64,000 bases of DNA from an uncultured Methanoregula sp. (GTDB lineage Archaea > Halobacteriota > Methanomicrobia > Methanomicrobiales > Methanospirillaceae): positions 62,001-126,000 of the forward strand of contig NZ_OY781872.1 in NCBI RefSeq assembly GCF_963677065.1, written 5' to 3'. Position 1 is the stretch's first letter, and each line of letters begins with the position of its first letter. The position numbers and the translations under genes were made by a program. The notes below the pieces were generated by a model. The model was not told where the DNA came from, ran no database searches, and saw only the letters and a program-made list of their open reading frames with translations. Below, one piece after another: positions 52,640 through 61,372 of this stretch.

Positions 52640-53005
52640 TTGTGTCGCCAGAAGAAAATCCAGTTTAGCTTTGGTCCGTTGGCAATTTATCCCATGAAAG
52701 AGCGTGAATTTGAAAAGGCGTATCAATTTCTTAGCTGTTATTTTCATCAAGACTGGGGCCTTGAATATGGGGATGCCAATGAGGCCATTGGGTCATTCAT
52801 TAATGGGAGCAGTCAAAATCCTCGTGCGGAAGTTGCCAGAGAGTTACGCCAAATTCTCGCCCAGGTGCCCGAGGAAGAGTTAGATCGGGCGATCTTTAGC
52901 CTAGGCTGCTATTACGATCCTGCAACGCTAGAAGGGATCAGCATGAAAGCGTGGCTTGAAAAAGTAATAGCCCAAATATCCCGATCTTTAGACTCTAAAT
53001 GTTGA
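52640..53005 (+). CDS. CdiI-type immunity protein, second family
   Basis: 121 residues from TTG 52640, or about 103 from ATG 52694 (MKEREFEKAYQFLSCYFHQDW). FLSCYFHQDWGLEYGDANEAI, then a helical ELRQILAQVPEEELDRAIF, then LGCYYDPATLEGISMKAWLE are the hallmark blocks of a CDI/Rhs immunity family with a YFHQDW motif. Four bases behind the previous gene, so both form an immunity gene pair with no toxin gene between. Orphan immunity, cytoplasmic. Confidence 0.75.
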   Translation: MCRQKKIQFSFGPLAIYPMKEREFEKAYQFLSCYFHQDWGLEYGDANEAIGSFINGSSQNPRAEVARELRQILAQVPEEELDRAIFSLGCYYDPATLEGISMKAWLEKVIAQISRSLDSKC

Positions 53006-53064
53006 ACAAAAGCGAAGCGATCGAGTTTGGGTCATGCAACCGAAATCAGTCTCACCCCTCTTCT

Positions 53065-53123
53065 CCGAGACTGGCGGGTTGAATTCCCCTTAAAAGACGA
53101 CGCCTCCAACCCGCCAGACTCGG
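53065..53123. repeat. Long inverted repeat (hairpin), cassette copy 2
   Basis: Same 19-base arms as at 1936-1996 (CCGAGACTGGCGGGTTGAA / TCCAACCCGCCAGACTCGG), with two mismatches, and the same CCTTAAAAGACGACGCC loop. Confidence 0.8.
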
Positions 53124-53560
53124 CTGCGCCCATGGAAATCAGCCTGGCCGTGATCGTGGCGGTCCCCGGAACTGCCGCCCCAAAGCACCCGGCAGCCCCG
53201 AGGCCCGCCCCGCCACCGCCAGGGGTAAAACGAGTGCGGCTCCGCTGGCGCTCCGCCGCTGGCTTTAAAGGCTCCCCCCTTCGCCCCTTTGATTAGTTCG
53301 CTTCGCTCAGCAGATCGGTAGACTTCGCTGTTCGCTTCTTCTCCCTGGTTTTCCGGCACGGTTTTCCTGGCCGGGTGTGTCGGTGTTCAGATCCATTCTT
53401 CGTGTCGTCCTCTCCTCCCTCGCCCCTGGCCAGACTTCGGCAGGGGGCCAAGAGCGTGGTGCCCTCCGTAGATGCCTCCCACGCGCCGCCCTGCCTGCGC
53501 TGGCTCCAACCGGGCGAGGCGATGGATGAGAGGACGGGCACTTCGTGCAAAAAAAAGATC

Positions 53561-53899
53561 ATGAACCCCGACAAAAACCCTATGAAAACCGCGACGGAAA
53601 ACCCCGAAACGACGAGGCTCCGGAATCCAGAACATGCTGGCACTTCTACCCATCCTGAACCAGGGTTGACCACCGAGCAAATCAACCGCGCCTTCAAACT
53701 CTTTGGCACGATCATTCCCGCAGCCACCGCCGACATCACCCGCCGCCGCACCGCCTATTTTTATCGCCAGCAAGCCATTGCCTGGGCTCGCATGGGCCGC
53801 CAGTACTGGCCGGGCGGTGGCGACATGCAAGGGACCTGCTGCCGCCTGGCCAAGCATTACCTGGCCGCCTACCGGCAAATGATAACCACCCGAGGATAA
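53561..53899 (+). CDS. Conserved hypothetical protein, cassette copy 2
   Basis: 112 residues, about 85% identical to the protein at 2433-2768 including TRRRTAYFYRQQAIAWARMGRQYWPG and LAKHYLAAYRQM. Followed after 65 bases by the start of a DUF932-like gene with its own SD, which hints at a plasmid- or ICE-derived operon. Family unknown. Confidence 0.65.
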   Translation: MNPDKNPMKTATENPETTRLRNPEHAGTSTHPEPGLTTEQINRAFKLFGTIIPAATADITRRRTAYFYRQQAIAWARMGRQYWPGGGDMQGTCCRLAKHYLAAYRQMITTRG

Positions 53900-53964
53900 C
53901 GACCAGGGAAACCGTCTACCACGACCATCGATAACCACCAACACCCAACAAGAAAGGTTCAAGT

Positions 53965-54114
53965 ATGTATCTCCGTAACCAACTCCGTAACCAACGCAGT
54001 CATAACCACCAGATCGAATTAACCGACGAAGGCTTGCTGAAAGCGGCCCCGTCCATCTTTGCCCGCCCGCCCAAAAGTGGGTCAACCCATAGTTTGGTTC
54101 GTTCAGGAACTTGA
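53965..54114 (+). pseudogene. DUF932-like gene, N-terminal fragment cut by RAYT element
   Basis: Good SD (AGAAAGG) and ATG. The frame MYLRNQLRNQRSHNHQ then IELTDEGLLKAAPSIFA shows the LTDxxLxxxAPSIFA opening typical of DUF932/YubP-type plasmid proteins. Native sequence stops at 54078 where the RAYT element begins; the remaining 11 codons are read from the element end. A clear insertional truncation. Confidence 0.65.
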
Positions 54115-55165
54115 CATGGGCGACAAGCGGTGACAATATCCTGGGATGCCGCGCCAACTGCGAATCGAGTATCCGGGTGCCATTTACCATGTGATGAGTC
54201 GCGGGGACCGCAGCGAGCCGATATTTCTGGATGATGTGGACCGGCAGGACTGGGTGAAGAAACTTGCGGAGAGTTGCCAGAAGACCGGCTGGCAGGTGCA
54301 TGCGTATTGCCTGATGCACAACCACTTTCACCTGGTGGTGGAAACCCCTAACGCCAATCTGGTGGCGGGAATGCGCTGGCTGTTGAGCGCCTATACTATT
54401 GGCTTGAATCACCGGCATAAGCTCTTTGGCCACGTGTTCAGCGGCCGCTATAAGGCCTTGCTCGTGGACGGTAGCGGCACCGGGTATCTGAAAACGGTTT
54501 GTGACTACGTCCATTTGAATCCCGTGCGGGCCAAATTGCTCCGTCCGGAGGAGCGCTTGTTGGCCTATCCCTGGAGCAGCCTGGGGTGGTATGTGGCGGC
54601 GCGGGAGCATCGACCGCGCTGGATGCGGGTGGACCGCCTGCTGGGCGAACACGGCATACCAAAGGATACGGCCGCGGGCCGGCAGGCATTTGAGCGCCAC
54701 CTGGAAGCACGCCGGAGAGAGGAGACCGACCCGGAGTCATTAAAGTCGCTGCGTCGGGGTTGGTTTTTAGGCGGCGAGGAGTTCAAACGGGAGTTGATGG
54801 AGCGGATGGAGGGGCGGCTGGGAGAGCACCATGCGGGCGAATTGCGCCTGGAGACCGCGGAGGCCAAAGCCGAGCGTATTATTGGCGAGGAGTTGCGGCG
54901 CTTGAGATGGGCGGAGCAGGACCTGACTGGCCGAACTAAGAATGATCCGGAGAAACTGGCGATCGCGGCGCGACTGCGAAACGAAACGACCCTCTCCATC
55001 AAGGCGATCGCCGCCCGCGTGAAATTGGGAAGTTCCAAGAGTGCCAATGCGAAACTGCATTCCTGGATGAAATCCCACGCGAAATCACCTCGGAGCCCAA
55101 CTCATGCATTAGTACGACAAACTCACCGAAGCGATACCACGACGACCCAAACTATGGTTTGACCC
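54079..55165 (+). mobile_element. RAYT-bearing element (autonomous partner of the REP-like elements)
   Basis: Left end GGGTCAACCCATAGTTTGG, right end CCAAACTATGGTTTGACCC, imperfect inverted complements, with one complete Y1 transposase gene between. The same ends flank the short elements at 3556, 7541, 20391 and 56021. Inserted into a DUF932-like gene on the left and adjoining an rhs tip fragment on the right. Confidence 0.9.
54146..55162 (+). CDS. REP-associated tyrosine transposase (RAYT, Y1_Tnp)
   Basis: 338 residues. Starts MPRQLRIEYPGAIYHVMSRG, the classic RAYT opening. The metal-binding HUH-type block is CLMHNHFHLVVETP and the catalytic Tyr lies in YLKTVCDYVHLNPVRA. A C-terminal extension includes a helix-turn-helix-like TLSIKAIAARVKLGSSKSAN. 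The reading frame ends inside the right element end. RAYTs act on REP/BIME single-stranded palindromes; here the target set is the GGGTCAACCC-ended elements in this window. No stop or frameshift, so it may be active. Confidence 0.93.
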   Translation: MPRQLRIEYPGAIYHVMSRGDRSEPIFLDDVDRQDWVKKLAESCQKTGWQVHAYCLMHNHFHLVVETPNANLVAGMRWLLSAYTIGLNHRHKLFGHVFSGRYKALLVDGSGTGYLKTVCDYVHLNPVRAKLLRPEERLLAYPWSSLGWYVAAREHRPRWMRVDRLLGEHGIPKDTAAGRQAFERHLEARRREETDPESLKSLRRGWFLGGEEFKRELMERMEGRLGEHHAGELRLETAEAKAERIIGEELRRLRWAEQDLTGRTKNDPEKLAIAARLRNETTLSIKAIAARVKLGSSKSANAKLHSWMKSHAKSPRSPTHALVRQTHRSDTTTTQTMV

Positions 55166-55593
55166 TGTTTCCAGCAATGCAATGGCTTTCGAAGTATCAT
55201 CCTGAGCTTGCGAATGCTGGTTTACGGCCTGTAGGCATACCGGGTATACAATTTCTGGGCGCTTATGGAATGCAACTCGGTCCGATTACAATTGTTGATT
55301 CAGTGCTGGATGTGGATCAGATGTTGGAAACAATAGCCCACGAGAAAATGCACGCTCTAGACGGCCCTAAATGGCAGCTTTTCCATCCTGCATTGGGTCT
55401 ACATCATGCGCTTATTGGATATGATGCACTTCAAATTAAACAACAATATTTAGCGGATCCTAACGGGACAAAGCCACCATGTGATAAAGCGAGCGCTCAC
55501 ACTCACGTAGGTGGTGCTGGTTTTAATGACCGCGGATATGCGCCATTGGATCCGCATTCAGGCCTGGAGTTGCAGTCGACGCTGTTTCCCTAA
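55159..55593 (+). CDS. Orphan Rhs-type tip, HEKMH metallopeptidase-like, 5' end lost
   Basis: Native sequence begins at the RAYT element border (55166); TTG 55159 or ATG 55177 are the only start-like codons. About 139 residues, A+T-rich, with a TIAHEKMHALDGPKW stretch (HExxH 55339-55353), preceded by ITIVDSVLDVDQMLE. No Rhs core is left. It is followed by a membrane protein gene as in the other modules, so I read it as the remains of a tip/immunity module cut by the element. Zinc peptidase activity is inferred from the motif. Confidence 0.65.
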   Translation: MTLFPAMQWLSKYHPELANAGLRPVGIPGIQFLGAYGMQLGPITIVDSVLDVDQMLETIAHEKMHALDGPKWQLFHPALGLHHALIGYDALQIKQQYLADPNGTKPPCDKASAHTHVGGAGFNDRGYAPLDPHSGLELQSTLFP

Positions 55594-55606
55594 TGATTGG
55601 GCTGAT

Positions 55607-55933
55607 ATGGAACGTAAACGTGATTCAATCGCTTTACCGATAGGGGTTTTGTTGGTAATTGTCTGTTCGTTTCTATTGTATCGAGAGTTAAATATACAGT
55701 CGAACGCTTGCCATGCATTGTATGCTCACATTCCGGAACAATATGCTAGTCAACTCGTTTCAGTGATAGAACCGAATGACGTTATCCGTATTATATTAGG
55801 CGTTCAAGCGCTTCTCCTGACGCTGGTTGTTTATGTTCTGTCTCGGGCTTCTTGTGGCGCTAGAGGGATATGGCTAACGCTGTTAATTGTCTCGGCGTTA
55901 ACCGCGTTTTTGTTTATTTTCGGACAAACTTGA
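55607..55933 (+). CDS. Putative integral membrane immunity protein
   Basis: ATG 55607 gives 108 residues with three hydrophobic segments: IALPIGVLLVIVCSFLLY, VIRIILGVQALLLTLVVYVL and GIWLTLLIVSALTAFLFIF. A longer start upstream would overlap the tip gene by over 80 bases and is unlikely. Position behind an HExxH tip suggests immunity, by membrane location. Confidence 0.55.
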   Translation: MERKRDSIALPIGVLLVIVCSFLLYRELNIQSNACHALYAHIPEQYASQLVSVIEPNDVIRIILGVQALLLTLVVYVLSRASCGARGIWLTLLIVSALTAFLFIFGQT

Positions 55934-55950
55934 CAAGCATCCTTATAAAC

Positions 55951-55971
55951 GGGGTCAGACCATAGATTGGA
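55951..55971. mobile_element. Variant REP-like end remnant
   Basis: GGGGTCAGACCATAGATTGG resembles the standard GGGTCAACCCATAGTTTGG end. A matching opposite end GTCTGACCCC borders the displaced rhs module at 33922-33931. Confidence 0.45.
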
Positions 55972-56020
55972 TTCTGCTGAAAAAGCTCCTTTACCTTTTC
56001 TTAGGAGTGGATGAGGGTGG

Positions 56021-56163
56021 AAAGCGGGTCAACCCATAGTTTGGTTCGTTCCTGGATAAAAAAATCCCCAGCGAAAATAGCCCTCGTTCCAGATCTAGCG
56101 TTCGTGGGGCATAGCCAACGAAGCGATGCCTAAGCGACCCAAACTATGGTTTGACCCGCTTTT
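56021..56163. mobile_element. REP/MITE-like element 5
   Basis: No differences from element 3 (7541-7683) were seen over the whole length including the AAAGC extension at both ends. Lies 89 bases before the start of the full-length family C rhs gene, so it may carry or displace the promoter. Confidence 0.9.
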
Positions 56164-56251
56164 CGAGGGGGCTAATCTCCCCTGACCCGAGACCATCGTA
56201 TCCAGGCTACCGCTACCGTATCGGCCTTGCGCCTTTGAAACCCGCTCATCC

Positions 56252-59200
56252 ATGAAAACAAAAATGCTCGCCCTGGTCGCTTTGGCCGGGCTCCTTCTGC
56301 CCACCGCCGCCGCCGAGATCGGCGCGCGCGTCGCGCCCCCTTCGGAGCGCGGCTACACGGTGGATTCCATCCGCGAATCCGGCGAACGCGGCGGCTTGCT
56401 CCATGCCGTGGGCACGAACTTCACTGCCGCGGACAACCGGGAAATGGGGGACGCCATGGAACTCTGGAACGCCCATCGCTATCCCGAAGCCCGGCAGGCC
56501 TTCCAGGCCATCCGCCAGAATCATCCCACGAGTCCCTGGGCCGCCGAGGCCGAACTGCATGAGGGCTGCTACCACAAATTCAATCAGGAATTCGATGCCG
56601 CCGAGGAGCGCTATTTGTCGCTGCTCCGCAAATATCCCAACGAGTCGGGCATGTGGCACAAAGTCCTGCATTACCTGCCGCATCTGTACTTCGAAACCGG
56701 GCGTTACCAGACGGCCTTGGATGCCCTGGACAAGTTCCAGGAGCTTTCCCTCGCCTGGACGGAAGACCAATTCGCCGAGAACTACCGCCGGCTTTTCTGG
56801 AGCGCCTGGCAAGGGGACCGGCTGGAGCGCCTTTGTGGTACGAAAGCCTTGGCCTTGGTCTTGGCGGCGCAACAGGGCCAGCTGCTCAACCAGCCCCTGG
56901 ATGCCGTCTATGCCCGCCACGCCTGGGCCGGCCAAAAGGCCAAGAATCCCGACGGCTATTCCCTGCAGGAGCTGGCCGACTTGGCGGGCGGTTCGGCGGT
57001 CGAGATGAGCCTCGCGGAACTCCGCGCCGCCGCCACCGCGGACGCACCCGTTTTGGTCTATCTCTCTCCCCCGGCGCCGCCGCAATGCTTTTCGGTCTGG
57101 GAACGCCAGGCCAAAAACGCCCCCGCCCCGTTGACGGGCCATTTCCTGGCGGTAATCCAGGTGGCGGACAATTATGTCGATGTCTTGGACCCCAGCGGGG
57201 GCCGCGGCCGCTGGCCGTTGGGCCGGTTTCTCTATCGGTGGTCGGGCAAGGGCCTGCAAATGCCGGGACAAACCATCGGCCAGGGCCGCCCGTTGCCCCC
57301 GGGAGCCGCCGGGCAATTGCGGGGCGGTTGTTGCGGCTCGCCGCCGCGGGATCCTTCCGATGATCCCGGCCGCCAAGCCGACGCCAACGGCATCGCCAAC
57401 GCCGCCGGCGGTTGTATCACCTGTACGACGTGTCCGACGCGCCAGGCGCCCTTATACCGGTTCGGCTTGGCTTCCGCCGATTTCGTGCTCCAGGACAGCC
57501 CCATGTGGTTGCCCCCGGCCAAGGGCCCCGCCATGGCCATCGAACTCGCTTATCACCGGGTGGCCACCAGTCGCATGGCCCAGTACAGCAATGTCAACTA
57601 CAATTCCTTTGGCAACAAATGGACGATGAATTACTCCTGTTACCTCACCGTCGCCCCCGGGAACTTGGTGGAAATCATCCTGCCCGGCGGCCGCGTGGAG
57701 GCCTTTGTGTACACCAACAGCGTCTGTACCGCCGCGGATCCCTGGAATGAAAACACCTTGGTCAAGACCGCCGACAACGCCTTTTTCCGGCTGACCTTCA
57801 AAAACACCCGGGAAACCTGGGTCTTCAACGCCAACACGAACCCGGGGCAGCGCTTGGAACGGATTGAGGACCGCTACGGCCTGACCGTGACCCTGAATTA
57901 TGACGCTTCCGGACACCTCGCCTACGTCACCGACCCCAGCGGACGCTTCTTCCATTGCTTCTACAACGCGGACGGTTTCGTGACCCGCATTGAAGATAGT
58001 CAGGGCCGGCATTGCGATTTCGGTTATCTCAACAGCAATTTGGTCTCCCTAACGGATATGGGCGGCTTGACCACGGCCATCGAATACGACGCCAATTGTT
58101 GGGTCACCCGACTCACCTACCCCAATAACTCGGTCTATGACATCGCCCACCAACGCACCAATCTGTATATCAACCCCGAGACGCAAACGTATTACACCCA
58201 GCCCCACCGTATCCGGGTGACGGATAATCTCCAACAGATGAACGAGTATTTCTTCCACGCCTTCGACGACATGGGGCCGGTCACCGTCACCGACAAGACC
58301 GGCAACCGGTGGGCCTACGGCATCACCAACAGCACCACCAACCCGCGGATCTATGCCGACGTGGTCGATGCCACCGTGCCCGGGTTCGAGGTCGATGGCA
58401 ACCAATGGGAATTCCGCGCCTACGACGTGAACCTGAACTTGGTCCAACGCGACTTGGCCACCAGTCCCGCCGCCAACCCGGTGCAAATAGGTTTTAACGA
58501 CTTGTGGGGGGATTTTCGCCATGACCAGATCCGCATGACTTACCAATACGACACCCGCCACAACCTGACCCAAGCCCGGGTTTATGACAACACGACGCAA
58601 CTGGGCGCCTGGAATTACGGCTATGACACCCGCGATAACCTCATCTCCGCGCAAAACCCGCTGAACCAGACCACCCAGTTCGGTTACGACACCCACGACC
58701 GGCTGACCTCCGTCCAGAACGCCTTGAATCAGACCACGACCCTGGCTTACGACGGCCAGGGCAATCTGACGCAGCTCACCGATCCCCTCAATCATTGGGT
58801 GCAATGGGTCTACAACGCCAACGGCTTCAACACCGAGGTCCGTTATCAAAACGGTCTGGTGCTTTACCAAACCCCGGATGCCCTCGGCCGGGTCAGTACC
58901 GCGCGCAACGGCGCCACCGGCCTCCTCCTGCAATATGCGTATGATAATCTGGACCGCGTCACCCAGGTCCTCTTTCCCGACATGACCACCTTTCAGATGA
59001 ACTACGCGTGTTGCGGCCTGGAAAGCGCCACCGACCGCCTCGGGCGGACCACGGTCTATGGTCATGATGCCTTGGGGCGCGTCAACCAGGTGACCGACGC
59101 GCTCAGCCGCGCGGTCAACTTCGAGTACAACGGCGGCAACCAGATCACCAAACTCACCACCCACGTCGGCACGACGGCGCGCGAGAAACGATTCCAATAT

Positions 59201-61372
59201 GAATCCGAGCACGGCACCAGCCGCCTCAAACACATCCTGTCGCCCCTGAACAAGCCGTTGGATTTCACCTACACGTTCCGGGGCAACCTGCAGACCATGG
59301 TCAACACCTACGGCACGGTTCAATATGGTTATGATAACCTGCAACGGCTCACTTCGGCCACCTTCCCCAATGGCGGCATCACCGTCAGTTATTGGGATGT
59401 CCTGGGCAACGTGAACACGGCCGCCCGCACCACCACCGACGGCCAGAATTGCTCCTACACCTACGACCAATACGACGCCCTCAACCGCGTCACCCACCTC
59501 AACGCGTCCCTGGCCGTCCCCGGTTTTGCCAACGTCAGCTACGGATTGGGCTATGTCTACGACGCCGCCGGTAATGTAACCCAGCGGACGTTAACGGGCC
59601 TTGCCAACACGATCACCGCCACGTATGGTTATGACACCATGGACCGCTTGACCAGCGTCAGCGAAAGCGCCGGTGGCGCCCTCACCGCCACCGCCGGCTA
59701 CCAGTATGATAGCGCCGGAAGGCTCTTGTTGACCGGCTACGGCAACGGGGACCAGGTCGAGCGCCTCTACGACGCCGAGTCGCGCCTGCGCAACCTGACG
59801 GTCCGGAACGGCGCCACGCCGGTGAAAACCCTCGTTTACGTCCCCGATGCCATGGGGAACCTCCAAGCGATCACCGCCGATGGGGCGCAGACCGCTTACG
59901 CCTACGACGCCGGCTACCAGCTGATTCGGGAGGTCCTGCCCAACGGCGGCGACGTCAACGAATGGGATTACGATAGCGCCGGGAACCTGGTCACCGCCCG
60001 CCGTCCGGGCGTTTCGACCGGTTACCTCGTCAACAACGATGATGAGCTCACCGAAGCCAGCGGCACCACGACGGTCACCGGCCAGGTGACGGGCGGACCG
60101 AACAACAACAAATGGTACAATTCGTGGGCCGAATGCCGGGGCGTCCGCGCCCGCGTCAGCACGGTGAACGGCAGTTTCACCCTGGCCGGGGTCCCGGTGT
60201 ACGCGGGCGCCAACGCCCTCCAGGTCAAGGTCACCGACGTTTCCGGCAACCAGAGCACCCAAACCCGCAACGTCACCAAAGCCACGGGTTATCCCGCGGT
60301 TTACGACGGCAACGGGAACCTCACGTCCCGCTCCAGCGCCCAAGGCTCCAGGGTGTACACCTGGAACGCGCTCAACCAACTGGTGAGCGCGAGCCTCGGC
60401 GGCGCCACTGTCCTGCAAAACTGGTACGACGCCTACGGCCGCCGCATCGCCAAGCAAGAGGTGATCGGCGGCGTAACCAACAAATGGTATTACGTTTACG
60501 ATGGTTGGTTGGTGATCGCGGTCCTCAACGGCACGAACGGCGCCCTCGTCGAGAGCTACACGCGCGGCGTAGGCCTCGCCGGCGATGTCGGCACCCTGAT
60601 CGCCGCCCGCCACCACGCCGGCACCTACAACAACCAAGTCATTTACCTGCACTCGAATCATCGCGGCGACGTCATCCTCGCCCGCAATAGCACCACCACC
60701 ATCGGCGCCTACGACTACGCCCCCTACGGCGCCCTCCGGAGCACCAGCGGCGCGTACGATTCCCGGTTCAAATTCTCCTCCAAAGAACGCGACGCCTCCG
60801 CCGATGTTTACTACTTCGGTTTCCGCTTCTACGATCCCAACCTGCAACGCTGGCTAAATAGGGACCCGATCGGGGAAAAAGGAGACATTAACCTATATCG
60901 GTTCGTCGGGAATAATCCAATAACGACGTTCGATCCAGATGGCAGGGAGGCTGGGTATACCTACGAATCGAGTGGAAGGATGTCAATCCCCTTAGAGGAT
61001 CCAGCAGCGGCGGTCCAAGCCTTGGCCACAGGGTACAAGGGAATGCGTGATGCAAACGTGATTGGCGCCGATAAATGGTTTCACTGTATGGCCAATTGCA
61101 TGGCTTACAAGAAAGGCTCAACCATAACTGTCGTGGCTGCGTTTGGTAGAGAAATTGGCGATAATATAAAGAATCTTTTCGGCGGACCTAATTCAGTAGG
61201 CGACCAATACCGTGATAGCCTGTCCGACATGTCAGCCAATCGACAAGGTTGGGGGTGTCCATCGAACGGGAGTTGCCAAGAGAAGTGCTCCCAATATGCA
61301 ATTCCCGGATTGACTAATAGCAAATGGTGGAAAGCAAACATGACCGGGAAAACCCCCTGGGGAGGCAAATGA
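56252..61372 (+). CDS. Full-length Rhs toxin family C: signal peptide, TPR, C39-like, Rhs, Cys-rich tip
   Basis: 1706 residues. MKTKMLALVALAGLLLPTAA is a Sec signal. TPR-like repeats (MELWNAHRYPEARQAFQAIR, YLPHLYFETGRYQTALDALD) at about 70-170 lead to a C39-like domain with Cys195 (LCGTKAL), His297 (GHFLAVI) and Asp313 (VLDPSGG). A Cys-rich CITCTTCPTRQAP linker follows, then the YD-repeat shell and a core ending NRDPIGEKGDINLYRF...FDPDG near 60944. The ~140-residue tip has ADKWFHCMANCMAYKKG, REIGDN and SANRQGWGCP with six Cys; I have seen this KxFHC-NC layout at other Rhs ends, but its activity is unknown to me. Same N-terminal architecture as 11754-18533; no PAAR domain. Confidence 0.93.
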   Translation: MKTKMLALVALAGLLLPTAAAEIGARVAPPSERGYTVDSIRESGERGGLLHAVGTNFTAADNREMGDAMELWNAHRYPEARQAFQAIRQNHPTSPWAAEAELHEGCYHKFNQEFDAAEERYLSLLRKYPNESGMWHKVLHYLPHLYFETGRYQTALDALDKFQELSLAWTEDQFAENYRRLFWSAWQGDRLERLCGTKALALVLAAQQGQLLNQPLDAVYARHAWAGQKAKNPDGYSLQELADLAGGSAVEMSLAELRAAATADAPVLVYLSPPAPPQCFSVWERQAKNAPAPLTGHFLAVIQVADNYVDVLDPSGGRGRWPLGRFLYRWSGKGLQMPGQTIGQGRPLPPGAAGQLRGGCCGSPPRDPSDDPGRQADANGIANAAGGCITCTTCPTRQAPLYRFGLASADFVLQDSPMWLPPAKGPAMAIELAYHRVATSRMAQYSNVNYNSFGNKWTMNYSCYLTVAPGNLVEIILPGGRVEAFVYTNSVCTAADPWNENTLVKTADNAFFRLTFKNTRETWVFNANTNPGQRLERIEDRYGLTVTLNYDASGHLAYVTDPSGRFFHCFYNADGFVTRIEDSQGRHCDFGYLNSNLVSLTDMGGLTTAIEYDANCWVTRLTYPNNSVYDIAHQRTNLYINPETQTYYTQPHRIRVTDNLQQMNEYFFHAFDDMGPVTVTDKTGNRWAYGITNSTTNPRIYADVVDATVPGFEVDGNQWEFRAYDVNLNLVQRDLATSPAANPVQIGFNDLWGDFRHDQIRMTYQYDTRHNLTQARVYDNTTQLGAWNYGYDTRDNLISAQNPLNQTTQFGYDTHDRLTSVQNALNQTTTLAYDGQGNLTQLTDPLNHWVQWVYNANGFNTEVRYQNGLVLYQTPDALGRVSTARNGATGLLLQYAYDNLDRVTQVLFPDMTTFQMNYACCGLESATDRLGRTTVYGHDALGRVNQVTDALSRAVNFEYNGGNQITKLTTHVGTTAREKRFQYESEHGTSRLKHILSPLNKPLDFTYTFRGNLQTMVNTYGTVQYGYDNLQRLTSATFPNGGITVSYWDVLGNVNTAARTTTDGQNCSYTYDQYDALNRVTHLNASLAVPGFANVSYGLGYVYDAAGNVTQRTLTGLANTITATYGYDTMDRLTSVSESAGGALTATAGYQYDSAGRLLLTGYGNGDQVERLYDAESRLRNLTVRNGATPVKTLVYVPDAMGNLQAITADGAQTAYAYDAGYQLIREVLPNGGDVNEWDYDSAGNLVTARRPGVSTGYLVNNDDELTEASGTTTVTGQVTGGPNNNKWYNSWAECRGVRARVSTVNGSFTLAGVPVYAGANALQVKVTDVSGNQSTQTRNVTKATGYPAVYDGNGNLTSRSSAQGSRVYTWNALNQLVSASLGGATVLQNWYDAYGRRIAKQEVIGGVTNKWYYVYDGWLVIAVLNGTNGALVESYTRGVGLAGDVGTLIAARHHAGTYNNQVIYLHSNHRGDVILARNSTTTIGAYDYAPYGALRSTSGAYDSRFKFSSKERDASADVYYFGFRFYDPNLQRWLNRDPIGEKGDINLYRFVGNNPITTFDPDGREAGYTYESSGRMSIPLEDPAAAVQALATGYKGMRDANVIGADKWFHCMANCMAYKKGSTITVVAAFGREIGDNIKNLFGGPNSVGDQYRDSLSDMSANRQGWGCPSNGSCQEKCSQYAIPGLTNSKWWKANMTGKTPWGGK

